Shown: positions 1-9,018 of the stretch, piece by piece
How positions within the stretch are numbered: the stretch's first letter is position 1
How the letters are laid out: each line of letters starts with the position of its first letter
Assembly (NCBI GenBank): GCA_009377745.1
Contig: WHTK01000017.1
Coordinates: forward strand, 1-44,359
Length of the DNA: 44,359 nt
Origin: Dehalococcoidia bacterium
GTDB taxonomy: Bacteria > Chloroflexota > Dehalococcoidia > DSTF01 > WHTK01
Direction of reading: 5' to 3'
The notes under the pieces: model-generated
What the model was told of the DNA's origin: nothing
Seen by the model: the letters and a program-made list of their open reading frames with translations, nothing else
Databases searched by the model: none
Translations under genes and position numbers: made by a program

Positions 1-1572
1 ACCTTCTTCCTTGGGCAGGAAAGCCGCGAGCTCCACGTCATCGGCGCCACCACCCTGGACGAGTACCGCCAGTACATCGAGAAGGACTCGGCGCTGGAGC
101 GGCGCTTTGCCCCGGTCTACGTCGATGAGCCCAGCGTCGAGGACACGATCGAGATCCTCAAGGGCCTGCGTCCCCGCTATGAGACGCACCACAAGGTGAA
201 GATCACGGACGAGGCGCTGGAGGCGGCCGCCCGTCTGTCGCACCGCTACGTCACGGAGCGCTTTCTGCCGGACAAGGCCATCGACCTGATCGACGAGGCC
301 TCATCCAAGCACGTCATCGACCAGCAGTCGATGACGCCGGAGCTGCGCGACATCAAGGCGCGTCTGGACGAGCTCGACGCCGAGGTCGAGGCCGCGGCCG
401 GGCGGCAGGACTTCGAGGCGGCGGCCCGCCTGCGGGCCGAGGTCATGCAGCTCAAGTCCGAGTACGAGACCAAGAAGGCCGAATGGGAACAAAAGGAGCA
501 TGTCACCGACATGACCGTCACGGCGGACGACATCGCCGCGCTGGTCGGCCAGATCACCGGCATTCCGGTGTCGCGAATGCTGGAAGGTGAGTCGGAGAAG
601 CTGCTGCGCATGGAAGAGGCCCTGCACGAGCGGATCATCGGCCAGGACCGCGCCATCGAGGCCGTATCTGACGCGATCCGGCGCGCCCGATCCGGCCTCA
701 AGGACCCGAAGCGGCCGATCGGCAGCTTCATCTTCCTTGGCCCCACGGGCGTGGGTAAGACTGAGCTGGCCAAGGCGCTCGCCGAGTACCTGTTCGACGA
801 CGATGACGCCATGGTCCGCGTCGACATGAGCGAGTACGGCGAGCGCCACACCGTCTCGCGACTGATCGGCGCTCCTCCCGGCTACGTCGGCTACGACGAG
901 GCGGGAGGCCTGACCGAGGCGGTGCGACGCCGGCCCTACAGCGTCGTCCTCTTCGACGAGATCGAGAAGGCGCACCCGGAGGTGCTCAACGTCCTGCTCC
1001 AGCTCATGGATGACGGCCGCCTGACGGACGGCCACGGCCGCACCGTGGACTTCCGCAACACGGTGGTCATCATGACCAGCAACCTGGGCACGGCGCAGGA
1101 CACCGCCGGGACCTTCGGTTTTGCGACCGAACGCAGCAGCTCAGACGAGGAACGGCAGCGTCAGCACCGCAACGTGGAGCGGGCTCTGCAGAGCTTCTTC
1201 CGCCCCGAGTTCCTCAACCGGATCGACGAGATCATCATCTTCGAGCCTCTATCGGAGCGGGAGATCCGCCTGATCGTCGACATCATGCTGCGGGAGGTGG
1301 AGGAGCGGTTGGCGGAACGACAGGTCACGATCGAGCTGACCGGCGCCGCCAAGGACGAGCTCGCCCGCGAGGGTTACGACCGCGTCTACGGCGCCAGGCC
1401 ACTACGGCGCACGATCGAGCGGCGGGTAGAGAACCCGCTCTCGAAGCGTATCCTGGCCGGTGACTTCCAGGAAGGCGACCACATCGTCGTCGACTTCCGC
1501 GATGGCGAGTACACCTTCACGAAGGTGGACTCACCTGCCGTCGTCGAGGAGCAGGTGCCAGCGACGGCCTAA
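1..1572 (+). CDS. clpC: ClpC-type AAA+ protease ATPase (3' part)
   Basis: The last 523 codons of a Hsp100 unfoldase that feeds proteins to ClpP in the cytosol; the gene enters from the left edge. AAA domain 1 ends here ([13 protein letters not shown]). A short linker with a UvrB/UvrC-like stretch follows ([18 protein letters not shown], about codons 139-156), which fits ClpC rather than ClpB with its long middle domain. AAA domain 2 has Walker A GPTGVGKT (codons 247-254), pore loop GYVGY, Walker [10 protein letters not shown], sensor-1 TSNLG and sensor-2 GARPLRR. The first eight or so codons do not match the family, which may be contig-end noise. No McsA/McsB or CtsR gene is visible nearby. 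Confidence 0.93.
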   Translation, partial: TFFLGQESRELHVIGATTLDEYRQYIEKDSALERRFAPVYVDEPSVEDTIEILKGLRPRYETHHKVKITDEALEAAARLSHRYVTERFLPDKAIDLIDEASSKHVIDQQSMTPELRDIKARLDELDAEVEAAAGRQDFEAAARLRAEVMQLKSEYETKKAEWEQKEHVTDMTVTADDIAALVGQITGIPVSRMLEGESEKLLRMEEALHERIIGQDRAIEAVSDAIRRARSGLKDPKRPIGSFIFLGPTGVGKTELAKALAEYLFDDDDAMVRVDMSEYGERHTVSRLIGAPPGYVGYDEAGGLTEAVRRRPYSVVLFDEIEKAHPEVLNVLLQLMDDGRLTDGHGRTVDFRNTVVIMTSNLGTAQDTAGTFGFATERSSSDEERQRQHRNVERALQSFFRPEFLNRIDEIIIFEPLSEREIRLIVDIMLREVEERLAERQVTIELTGAAKDELAREGYDRVYGARPLRRTIERRVENPLSKRILAGDFQEGDHIVVDFRDGEYTFTKVDSPAVVEEQVPATA

Positions 1573-1612
1573 GCTAACTTCAGCGAATACCGGCCTCTCG
1601 GGCCGAAACAGG

Positions 1613-1637
1613 CGCGGCAGGAAATCCACCTGCCGCG
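1613..1637 (+). terminator. Putative terminator hairpin after clpC
   Basis: A perfect 9-bp stem (CGCGGCAGG/CCTGCCGCG) with a 7-nt loop lies 40 bp past the clpC stop. Only a weak T-rich stretch (TCCGTTT) follows, so this may be a Rho-type or REP-like hairpin instead. Confidence 0.4.
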
Positions 1638-1639
1638 TC

Positions 1640-1911
1640 CGTTTCGGTGGACAGGGTGAGGCAAGCGCCAGCCCCAGCAGGGTCATTTGTGTTTGCGAGC
1701 CATCGCCGCGGCGAGGCGAAGCAATCCCGGGCACAACGCTACTTCGGCGTAAAGCTGCGTTTGTCCGAGATTGCTTCGGGCTAGACGCCCTCGCAAAGAC
1801 AATGTAGGCATCCACTCCGCCCACTTGGGCGTACGAAGCGGCAAAATGTTACGCTGGATCCGCGTCTGGCCCGGGATCAAGCCGGTTCGTCACCGTTTAT
1901 CGGAGGCGATT
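1640..1911. other. Intergenic region with degenerate interspersed repeats
   Basis: No gene is seen. Around 1693-1730 and 1770-1800 there are degenerate copies of the GCGAGCCATCG / GATTGCTTCGGG palindromic repeat type that also occurs at 23.65, 41.45 and 42.5-42.96 kb. Confidence 0.4.
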
Positions 1912-2142
1912 ATGGCTGACAAATGGGAATACCGGGTTGTTTACGTGGACCCTCGCGGGCGCATTTCCTGTGAGGGTGTCGAGTTCGTCCGGCAGAGTGG
2001 TGAGAACCGGACGGCCTTCATGAAGCGCTACTTCGACACTCTGGGCGAAGAGGGCTGGGAGGTCGCCGGGGTCCATCCCCTGGTTCGGATGGAGTCCAGC
2101 TACACCATCTTCAAACGGCCGAAGGCAGTCGCCGCGGCCTAA
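1912..2142 (+). CDS. DUF4177-like small protein
   Basis: A 76-residue soluble protein of unknown function. The pattern WEYRVVYVD near the N-terminus, GEEGWEVAGVHPL in the middle and YTIFKRP at the end is typical of DUF4177 proteins, which are short alpha/beta domains. The ATG at 1912 is chosen because CGGAGG lies just upstream; the longer in-frame extension to 1771 runs through repeat-rich intergenic DNA. It is monocistronic and followed by hairpins. Nothing links it to clpC except proximity. Confidence 0.75.
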   Translation: MADKWEYRVVYVDPRGRISCEGVEFVRQSGENRTAFMKRYFDTLGEEGWEVAGVHPLVRMESSYTIFKRPKAVAAA

Positions 2143-2162
2143 GAGATGGCGGGTTAGCCTGG

Positions 2163-2202
2163 GCCCGCGTTCGCGGGCTCTCGACTAAGTCGAATTTTGT
2201 TG
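2163..2202 (+). terminator. Putative double-hairpin terminator
   Basis: A GCCCGCG/CGCGGGC stem is followed by a small TCGAC-TAA-GTCGA hairpin and ATTTTGTTGT, 20 bp after the DUF4177-like gene. The second stem plus T tract is a plausible intrinsic terminator. Confidence 0.45.
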
Positions 2203-2300
2203 TCTAGCTGGTGACGTCGGCTTCCCCGGGCCAGCCGCTTTTGCCTGGCTTCGCTCTCCCATCGTGGCGTCTAAATTCACTCGCCATACCCCGCCCGACC

Positions 2301-2332
2301 CCTGGCGACCGTGAAGGTCGCCGCTACAGGTG
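2301..2332 (-). repeat. GTAG-hairpin REP-like element
   Basis: On the minus strand this reads GTAG, then GGCGACC-loop-GGTCGCC. A GTAG tetranucleotide next to an imperfect hairpin is the hallmark of REPs recognised by RAYT transposases. A near-identical copy lies at 11532-11562. It sits about 60 bp past the trpB stop. Confidence 0.6.
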
Positions 2333-2392
2333 TTTCGATGGTCCATCGACGCGGACGGGCAGACGAGGCCCTAGTTCATGCGTGGATCGAGA

Positions 2393-3560
<1,168 letters not shown>

Positions 3561-3577
<17 letters not shown>

Positions 3578-4172
3578 GGTAAGCCTCGGAGGATGAGATG
3601 GAGGCACGTAGGGACGCAGCTTTAGCTCCGTCCGCGGCGGGCTCCCTTGGGTAGTAATCGCCGCCGGACCAGGGATAAAGGCCCCCATCCGTAACAAGAT
3701 CAGCTTCTACAGGGTTGGCGAAGATATAGGGGGCGACCTGGGCCAAGTCTTCATCCTTGCGGAGGGCATGATCATAAAAGCTCTGCTGCCAGAGTGTCTG
3801 CCCGGTCCGTTGCTTGAAACCGAAGCCCGTGAGTTGCTTCAGCCGCTGGACGAACTGCAGGAGATTCGAGTTTTCCGCTGTGCCTTGGAGAAGGATGTGC
3901 AGGTGATCGGGCATGAGGCAGTAGGCGTGGAGGGAGAATTGCTGCTCGGCGGTCTGTATTAGGTGTCGGACGATAGAATCGGCTTCTTGCGGGTTAGCGA
4001 AAACGGGAACACGGGCGTGCGTAACGATTGTGACGTGGTAAGCGTATGGGCCTTTGTAAGAGAATTCAGCCAAGCGGGGGCGCTTTCTCTGACGCGGGCT
4101 CTCAGGACGGAGCTGAAGCTGCGTCCCTACGGGGGCCTGCGCTGGGCTGGGCGTTACCGAGGTCTCGCTCAT
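3561..4172 (-). CDS. REP-associated tyrosine transposase (RAYT, Y1 HUH family)
   Basis: 203 codons. A single-strand DNA transposase of the Y1/HUH family. Visible: [14 protein letters not shown] near the start of the domain, HUH motif in LMPDHLHIL, and the catalytic-tyrosine helix with QSFYDHALR; '[12 protein letters not shown]' follows. It lies between trpF and trpB in the operon sense; its ATG overlaps the trpF stop (ATGA), and its stop lies 17 bp inside trpB. Both ORF ends run through REP hairpins (3608-3633 and 4105-4130), so the functional protein may be shorter. Its base composition looks less GC-rich than the trp genes, suggesting insertion. Confidence 0.88.
3608..3633 (+). repeat. REP hairpin, left flank of RAYT
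   Basis: GTAG followed by GGACG-AGC-loop-GCT-CGTCC with one internal mismatch. It matches the element at 4105-4130 in inverted orientation at 25 of 26 positions. Confidence 0.75.
4105..4130 (-). repeat. REP hairpin, right flank of RAYT
   Basis: Inverted partner of 3608-3633. On the minus strand it reads GTAG plus the same hairpin with loop TTCA instead of TTTA. Together they bracket the transposase core. Confidence 0.75.
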
Positions 4173-4906
4173 GTCGCGCCCTTGGCGGCGGTGACGAAGG
4201 CGCGGATCTTCGCGAGGTCCTTGACGCCGTCAGTCTCGACGCCGGAGGAGACGTCGACGCACCAGGGTTGGACGGTCTTGATCGCCTCGACGACGTTGTC
4301 AGGGGTGAGGCCACCGGCGAGCCAGACCGGCATGGTCGCCGCGATGGCGTTGGCGGTGCGTAAATCGAGGGGTAGGCCTGCGCCGCCGTAAGCAGCGTCG
4401 CCGGCGCGGTCGAGGAGGACGGCGAGGGCGCTACCGGTCTCGGCGCGGGCGATGGCGGACGCATGGGTGTCGGCGTCGCGAACGTGAAGCACCTTGATGA
4501 CCTGGCGATTGATCAGCAGGCAGGCGCTCCAGGGTTCGCCCCCGGAGAGCTGGACGAGGTCGATGCCGCACTCGTCGACGATCTCGTTGATCTCTTCGGG
4601 ATCGTTATTGGCGAAGACGCCGACGGTGAGGGGACGCTTGCGCTGGATGAGGCGGTCGAGGGCGGACGCGCCATGGTCGAACCAGGCGCGGAGATCGGTG
4701 GCGTCGGTGCGGAAGAGGGACGGCGGCGAGGGCATCTCGAGCTCGCTGAGGGGTGCGCCGAGGGCGCGGACGATCTCGGAGGCGTCTTCGAGGCTGACCT
4801 TGCGGCGGCTCTCGGCGAAGACCATGCCGACGAAGTCCGCCCCGGCTTCGGCAGCGGCGAGCGCCTGCTCGACGCTGCGGCAGCCGCAGATCTTAACTCT
4901 GGTCAC
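4169..4906 (-). CDS. trpF: Phosphoribosylanthranilate isomerase
   Basis: 245 residues, TIM barrel converting PRA to CdRP in tryptophan synthesis. Catalytic Cys sits in VKICGC at the N-terminus, the general-acid Asp in VLLDRAGD, then YGGAG and WLAGGLTPDNV phosphate loops. It is longer than the usual 200-210 residues because of an insert of roughly 35-40 residues after EIVRALGAP, before TVGVFANN. The start is GTG at 4906, overlapping the upstream kinase by 14 bp. A frameshifted copy of its first 25 codons survives at 5565-5490. Confidence 0.94.
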   Translation of the reverse strand: MTRVKICGCRSVEQALAAAEAGADFVGMVFAESRRKVSLEDASEIVRALGAPLSELEMPSPPSLFRTDATDLRAWFDHGASALDRLIQRKRPLTVGVFANNDPEEINEIVDECGIDLVQLSGGEPWSACLLINRQVIKVLHVRDADTHASAIARAETGSALAVLLDRAGDAAYGGAGLPLDLRTANAIAATMPVWLAGGLTPDNVVEAIKTVQPWCVDVSSGVETDGVKDLAKIRAFVTAAKGAT

Positions 4907-5432
4907 TTTCCAGATACTCCATGGCTTCTTGCAGGCAAACGGCGAGAGGCTGACTGGTATCGACCATCAGATGGGGATGCAGTAGCGGGCCAGTGCCGGG
5001 CCGCGACAGTCCCATTTGTAGCATGGTTCGATAGGCGTCGACCGAGCCAATGGCAGACCACTGTGAAGGCAAAGCTCGCCGGCCTCCGAGACGCTGAACG
5101 AGAATCTCTTCACGACAACAACACTCGACGATGAAATACTGGGCGCCTACCCGTCTCGCAATCTCTTCTCCCTTTCGAGGTATGTCTGAGAAGAAGGACG
5201 GGCTATCGAGAACGAGGCTGTGGCCCAGTTCAGTCAAGGAGAATGCGATAGCGAAGAGGACATCGTACGCAAGCGGCCCGGCCAACTCCTCCGAAGCTCC
5301 AGCATTCAGTGCAGCCGACTTGATCACGTCCTTATCGAGAACGATCGCGCCGGTCGCGCCGCCGATCGCGCAAGCTAGCGTGCTCTTGCCACTACCGGGA
5401 GGTCCCGCCATCTGAAGGAGGAAGCGCCTCAT
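4893..5432 (-). CDS. P-loop kinase-like ATPase, copy 1
   Basis: 179 residues. An AAA_33/zeta-toxin-like small P-loop protein with Walker A GPPGSGKST near the N-terminus, LDKDVIKS (a DxD-type motif after the second strand) and a likely lid region around QRLGGRR. Substrate unknown. The ATG at 5432 is chosen because its first 26 bases equal those of copy 2 and its upstream context is a duplicated trpC end. It overlaps trpF. It shares the same layout as copy 2 (5562-6086) but has diverged strongly, so it is not a recent simple duplicate. Confidence 0.75.
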   Translation of the reverse strand: MRRFLLQMAGPPGSGKSTLACAIGGATGAIVLDKDVIKSAALNAGASEELAGPLAYDVLFAIAFSLTELGHSLVLDSPSFFSDIPRKGEEIARRVGAQYFIVECCCREEILVQRLGGRRALPSQWSAIGSVDAYRTMLQMGLSRPGTGPLLHPHLMVDTSQPLAVCLQEAMEYLESDQS

Positions 5433-5565
5433 AGCCGCAGCTCGTCCATCTTGGCGGCGATGTCCGGCGCTGTCATGAAGGCCTCGCCGACGAAGTCCGC
5501 ACCGGCTCTGCGGCGGCAAGGGCGTGCTCAACGCTGCGGCAGCCGCAGATATTAACGCGTGTCAT
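5429..5565 (-). pseudogene. Chimeric trpF'-trpC' duplication scar
   Basis: Read on minus, this begins with a trpF-like start (MTRVNICGCRSVEHALAAA) that has lost one base and is frameshifted. At TCGTCGGC it switches to the last codons of trpC (GEAFMTAPDIAAKMDELRL) and ends in TGA overlapping the kinase-1 ATG. The trpC part matches the real trpC end at 6083-6150 with about one mismatch in 64 bp; the trpF part is about 85% similar by eye. TCGTCGGC occurs in both parent genes, as expected for a tandem-duplication junction. Confidence 0.88.
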
Positions 5566-6086
5566 AGCGAGAGATACTCCAGCGCATCCGGCAGGCAGAC
5601 TTCAGGAGGCTTACGCGTATCGATGATGAGGTGTGGTTCCGTGATTGGCCCGGTTCCCGGCCTGGCGAATCCGCTCAACGAGGCCACTCGGGGTTGAGAA
5701 GTCATGAGCTCCTTTGAATCTATCCGCGACTGGAGAGTCACTAGGTCAGGCAGAGAACATTCGATGATGTAGTAGGCCGCGCCAGCAGCCTCAGCTAGGG
5801 CCTGCCCCCTCGCGCGAATGCTCGGGAAGAATGCCGCCCCGTCGATTACGACACTGAAACCTTGTTGCAGGAGTGAATCCACAAGATCGAACACGATGGC
5901 GTGGTGCAAAGGGCCGGCGACTTCTTCCGGAAGACCGGTCATCCATACTTCTTCACCATCCAGAATGCGCGACTTGATGATGTCCTTGTCCAGCACGACG
6001 GCACCAGTCGCCCGGCCGATTGCCTTCGCAAGGGTGCTCTTTCCGGTTCCCGACTCGCCAGCCATCTGAAGGAGGAAGCGCCTCAT
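5562..6086 (-). CDS. P-loop kinase-like ATPase, copy 2
   Basis: 174 residues, same family as copy 1: Walker A GESGTGKST, LDKDIIKS, ARPGTGPITEPHLIIDT near the C-terminus. It starts with ATGA overlapping the trpC stop and its own TGA overlaps the ATG of the trpF remnant, so it is translationally coupled to trpC. Resemblance to chloramphenicol phosphotransferase/zeta-toxin-like kinases is by motif only; the substrate cannot be told. By position this is the kinase in the ancestral trpC-kinase-trpF order. Confidence 0.75.
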   Translation of the reverse strand: MRRFLLQMAGESGTGKSTLAKAIGRATGAVVLDKDIIKSRILDGEEVWMTGLPEEVAGPLHHAIVFDLVDSLLQQGFSVVIDGAAFFPSIRARGQALAEAAGAAYYIIECSLPDLVTLQSRIDSKELMTSQPRVASLSGFARPGTGPITEPHLIIDTRKPPEVCLPDALEYLSL

Positions 6087-6931
6087 AGCCGCAGCTCGTC
6101 CATCTTGGCGGCGATGTCCGGCGCGGTCATGAAGGCCTCGCCGACGAGGATGGCGCCGACGCCGGCAGCGTGGAGGCGGGCGACGTCGGCGCGGGTATGG
6201 ACGCCGCTCTCGCCGATGATAACGGCGTCGTGAGGTAGAAGGGGGCGGATGCGCTCGGTGGTGGCGAGGTCGACATCGAAGGTGTGGAGGTCGCGGTTGT
6301 TGATGCCGAAGAGCGTAGCGCCGGCGGCGACAGCGCGCTCTGCCTCGGCTCCGTTGTGGACTTCGACGAGGGCGTCGAGGTCGAGCGCGGCGGCTTCGGC
6401 GATGAGGTCGCGCAGGAGCGCTTCGTCCAGGATCGCGGCGATGAGGAGGACGGTGTCGGCGCCGTAAGCGCGGGCCTGGAGTAGCTCGTAGGGCTCGACG
6501 AGGAAGTCTTTGCGCAGGAGGGAAGGGCGGGCGTCGGGGAAGCCGGCGGCGAGCTCGAGGCGGACGTCTCGCAGGTAGGCGAGGTCGCCCTGGAAGTAGA
6601 AGGGCTCCGTGAGGATGGAGACGCCGGCGGCGCCGCCGAGGGTGTAGTCGCGGGCGATGCGCAGGTAATCGAGGTCGGCGACGAAGACGCCGCGGCTGGG
6701 CGAAGCTTTCTTGATCTCGGCAACGATCTGGACGGCAGCAGATGCGGGAGCGTGGCCACGGGGCGAGATGATGGCGTCGGTGAGGCGGAACTGGGCATCG
6801 TACTGGGAGGCGCGGTCGCGGAGGGCAGCGGCGGGCTCGTCGCGCTTCTGACGCTCGCGCAGGTCGCGCGTGTCGGCGACGATGCGGTCGAGGATGCTGC
6901 CGGTCTCGGTGATGCCGCGGAGGCTGGACAA
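6083..6931 (-). CDS. trpC: Indole-3-glycerol-phosphate synthase
   Basis: 282 residues. A TIM barrel that closes the indole ring of CdRP. Motifs: EIKKASPSRG (catalytic Lys), SLLRKDF, VEVHN, FGINNRDL and IGESGV with the C-terminal phosphate site VGEAFM. Length is normal. ATG at 6931 lies 31 bp after hicB. The stop overlaps the next kinase (ATGA). Confidence 0.96.
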   Translation of the reverse strand: MSSLRGITETGSILDRIVADTRDLRERQKRDEPAAALRDRASQYDAQFRLTDAIISPRGHAPASAAVQIVAEIKKASPSRGVFVADLDYLRIARDYTLGGAAGVSILTEPFYFQGDLAYLRDVRLELAAGFPDARPSLLRKDFLVEPYELLQARAYGADTVLLIAAILDEALLRDLIAEAAALDLDALVEVHNGAEAERAVAAGATLFGINNRDLHTFDVDLATTERIRPLLPHDAVIIGESGVHTRADVARLHAAGVGAILVGEAFMTAPDIAAKMDELRL

Positions 6932-6962
6932 AAGCTGATTCCTTGTTAACTAGGGTAGGAAC

Positions 6963-7232
6963 TTACACGCTGGCGACGATAGGCAGCGGGACGGAAAGCT
7001 GCCACTTTCTTACGCCTGGCTCTACGGAAACATCTTGAGCCGCACGAATTCCGGCAACATCCTCGCCATCCTCCAGCTTCACCTCGAGAATCAGATCGAT
7101 AGCTTCACGGATGTTGTGATCCATCTCGTCGAGGTCATCACCCTGGGAGGCGCAACCGGGTAGTTCAACAACTTCGCCCCAGTAACCACCAGTCTCATCT
7201 TCATGGACCAAAACGGTAAGCGTGAGGTTCAA
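6963..7232 (-). CDS. hicB: HicB-like antitoxin
   Basis: 89 residues with the partly degraded RNase-H fold of HicB: LTVLVHEDETGGYWGEVVELPGC at the N-terminus, then the helix DEMDHNIREAIDLIL. It would neutralise HicA. No added DNA-binding domain is visible. It sits 9 bp downstream of hicA and 31 bp upstream of trpC, in the operon sense. Confidence 0.88.
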   Translation of the reverse strand: MNLTLTVLVHEDETGGYWGEVVELPGCASQGDDLDEMDHNIREAIDLILEVKLEDGEDVAGIRAAQDVSVEPGVRKWQLSVPLPIVASV

Positions 7233-7241
7233 GACTGCCTC

Positions 7242-7457
7242 CTACAGGAGCCGGACGAACTCTTCCATGGAGAGTCCTGCCCCTTTCACTATTGCTTCGA
7301 GAGTACCAGGCTTAATTGTACCGGTGGGGATGGGGACGGTGTTACCGTTGGGCATCTTCACAGCGCGATGACCACCCTTACTCCTTCGCTCGGCACTGCC
7401 GGCACGAATCAACGCCCTTATTGCCTCAACCTGCTTAACATTCTTCGGCGTCGGCAT
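7242..7457 (-). CDS. hicA: HicA-like mRNA interferase toxin
   Basis: 71 residues, dsRNA-binding-like fold. The catalytic His is in RRSKGGHRAVK, followed by NTVPIPTGTIKPGTLEAIVKGAG, the family signature. The order toxin then antitoxin is the usual one for hicAB. The ATG lies 3 nt after the trpD stop, so it is expressed with the trp genes. Confidence 0.88.
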   Translation of the reverse strand: MPTPKNVKQVEAIRALIRAGSAERRSKGGHRAVKMPNGNTVPIPTGTIKPGTLEAIVKGAGLSMEEFVRLL

Positions 7458-7460
7458 TGC

Positions 7461-8480
7461 TCAGGTCGCGCCGAGACCCTGGCTGACGCTTATATAGGTA
7501 GAGAGGGCGCGAGCGGCAGCGCCGGAATCGATGGCCGCGGCGGCCTGGGCGACGCCTTCACGGACGCCGGCAGCGCGATTGGCGGCCACGAGGGCGGCGG
7601 CGGCGTTGATCAGGATGTAGTCGCGATCGGGGCCGGAGGCGCCGGCGAAGACGGAATGGATGCGCCCGGCGTTCTCCGCAGCCGTGCCGGTCTTGACGGC
7701 GTCGAGTGGGATGCGGGCGAGACCGGCGTCTTCGGGCGTGAGCTGGTAGGAGCGGAGGTCGTGCCCTATGACCTCGAAGACCCGCGTTGGGCCGCTGAGC
7801 GTTACCTCGTCGAGGCCGTCGTCGCCGTGGACGACCAGGGTCTTGCCGGTGCCGAGGCGGGCGAGTACGCGGGCGATCTTCTCAACGAGGGCGGGGTCGC
7901 CGACGCCGAGGAGCTGGTGCTGGGCGCTCGCGGGGTTAGTCAGCGGGCCGAGGGAGTTAAAGATGGTGCGGACGCCGATCTCACGCCGGGTCGGGCCGGC
8001 AAAGCGCATCGCCGGGTGATAGGTAGGGGCCAGGAGGAAGACAAAGCCGGCCTTATCGAGGCAGGTCTGAGCGTCGGCTGGGGTAAGGTCGATCTTGGCG
8101 CCGAGCGCTTCGAGGACATCCGCCGCGCCCGAGGCGGAGGTGAAGCCGCGGTTGCCGTGCTTGGCGACCTTGACGCCGGCGCCGGCGCAGACGAGGGCGG
8201 CGGCCGTGGAGATGTTGAGGGGATCGAAGCTGCCGCCGCCGGTACTGACCACGTCGAGGACGGGGCCATCGACCTGGACGCGGAGGGCCTTCTCACGCAT
8301 GACGCGCACCATGCCGGCGATCTCGTCCGTGGACTCTCCCTTCATCCGCAGCCCGATGAGCAAAGCGCCGATCTGAGAAGGCGTCGCCTGGTCCGACATG
8401 ATCTCGTCCATGGCGGCGGCGGCCTCGTCTTCGGTAAGGTCACGCCCGGCAGTAACAGCGACGATGGCTTCGCGGATCAT
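7461..8480 (-). CDS. trpD: Anthranilate phosphoribosyltransferase
   Basis: 339 residues. Transfers phosphoribose from PRPP to anthranilate. Motifs: VVSTGGGSFDPLNIST (PRPP loop, GTGG-like), KHGNRGFTSASGAADVLEALG, FNSLGPLTNPA and VHGDDGLDE. Its ATG overlaps the RelE-like stop (ATGA). Length is normal. Confidence 0.96.
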   Translation of the reverse strand: MIREAIVAVTAGRDLTEDEAAAAMDEIMSDQATPSQIGALLIGLRMKGESTDEIAGMVRVMREKALRVQVDGPVLDVVSTGGGSFDPLNISTAAALVCAGAGVKVAKHGNRGFTSASGAADVLEALGAKIDLTPADAQTCLDKAGFVFLLAPTYHPAMRFAGPTRREIGVRTIFNSLGPLTNPASAQHQLLGVGDPALVEKIARVLARLGTGKTLVVHGDDGLDEVTLSGPTRVFEVIGHDLRSYQLTPEDAGLARIPLDAVKTGTAAENAGRIHSVFAGASGPDRDYILINAAAALVAANRAAGVREGVAQAAAAIDSGAAARALSTYISVSQGLGAT

Positions 8481-8749
8481 GGGAGCCTCTCATACGCTTG
8501 AGAGGTACGACGGACGATGTCCTCAACAATCACCAGGTTGCGATCATGAGAAACCGAAAAGATAAGTCTGTAGTCGCCAATTCGCCTACGCCATAGAGGG
8601 CGACCCGTACCAGCGAGCCTCAGAACATCCCCTGCCATGGGTTCCGATTCCATTTGCTTAATAGCTCCGACAATTCTTTCAGCTTCTCGTTTTGGCAGCT
8701 TCTCGAGCGCGCGCTCGGCTTTTCGGTGCAGAGTTACCAGGTAGCTCAA
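8477..8749 (-). CDS. RelE/ParE-like toxin
   Basis: 90 residues. A RelE-fold protein: YLVTLHRKAERALEKLPK at the N-terminus and WRRRIGDYRLIFSVSHD...IVEDIVRR in the C-terminal strands, with the Arg-rich set used by ribosome-dependent mRNA interferases. It overlaps the antitoxin 3' end by 71 bp in another frame, longer than usual, and overlaps trpD by 4 bp. Confidence 0.87.
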   Translation of the reverse strand: MSYLVTLHRKAERALEKLPKREAERIVGAIKQMESEPMAGDVLRLAGTGRPLWRRRIGDYRLIFSVSHDRNLVIVEDIVRRTSQAYERLP

Positions 8750-8969
8750 GGCCGCGCCTCTTTATGTACTCATCGAGCGTAATCGTAGATGAAGGATCTG
8801 CCAGCGCTTCCTCCAACGCGCGTTCGCCGGAGATGACATCCAGTTCGTCCTCAAATGTATAGTCAACCGCGTAGCGGACTAGCGCGGCCATAGTGGTCTT
8901 TTTGCGGAAAGCGAGCTCCTTAAGACTCTCGTGGAAATCCTCATCCATGTAGACCATGAGCTTTTTCAT
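8679..8969 (-). CDS. Ribbon-helix-helix-like antitoxin
   Basis: 96 residues. The N-terminus (KKLMVYMDEDFHESLKELA then FRKKTTMAALVRYAV) fits a ribbon-helix-helix DNA-binding fold; the acidic middle and basic tail would bind toxin. ATG 8969 is preceded by a strong AGGAAGG...GAGGA region. It is the first gene of a TA pair lodged between trpG and trpD. The long overlap with the toxin could mean that the last 24 residues are a frame extension. Confidence 0.8.
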   Translation of the reverse strand: MKKLMVYMDEDFHESLKELAFRKKTTMAALVRYAVDYTFEDELDVISGERALEEALADPSSTITLDEYIKRRGLELPGNSAPKSRARAREAAKTRS

Positions 8970-8995
8970 TGTTCCTCATTCCTTCCTTTCCATAT

Positions 8996-9017
8996 GACAT
9001 AGTAACATAGGTATGTC
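8996..9017. promoter_or_regulatory. Candidate operator upstream of the RHH/RelE pair
   Basis: An AT-rich patch in otherwise GC-rich DNA with inverted arms GACATA/TATGTC (6 bp, 10-bp spacer) and repeated ACATAG words, 27-48 bp before the antitoxin start. RHH antitoxins usually bind such sites to autoregulate. Confidence 0.35.
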
Positions 9018-9018
9018 G

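Noticed and set aside
1..25. Frameshift at the very start of clpC
   Set aside because: The first eight codons look foreign, but no alternative frame restores the family pattern, and contig-end noise is simpler.
7203..8501. Plus-strand ORF of 432 codons opposite hicA and trpD
   Set aside because: Shadow of trpD; Gly/Asp/Glu/Val-rich composition typical of reverse-strand reading of high-GC genes.
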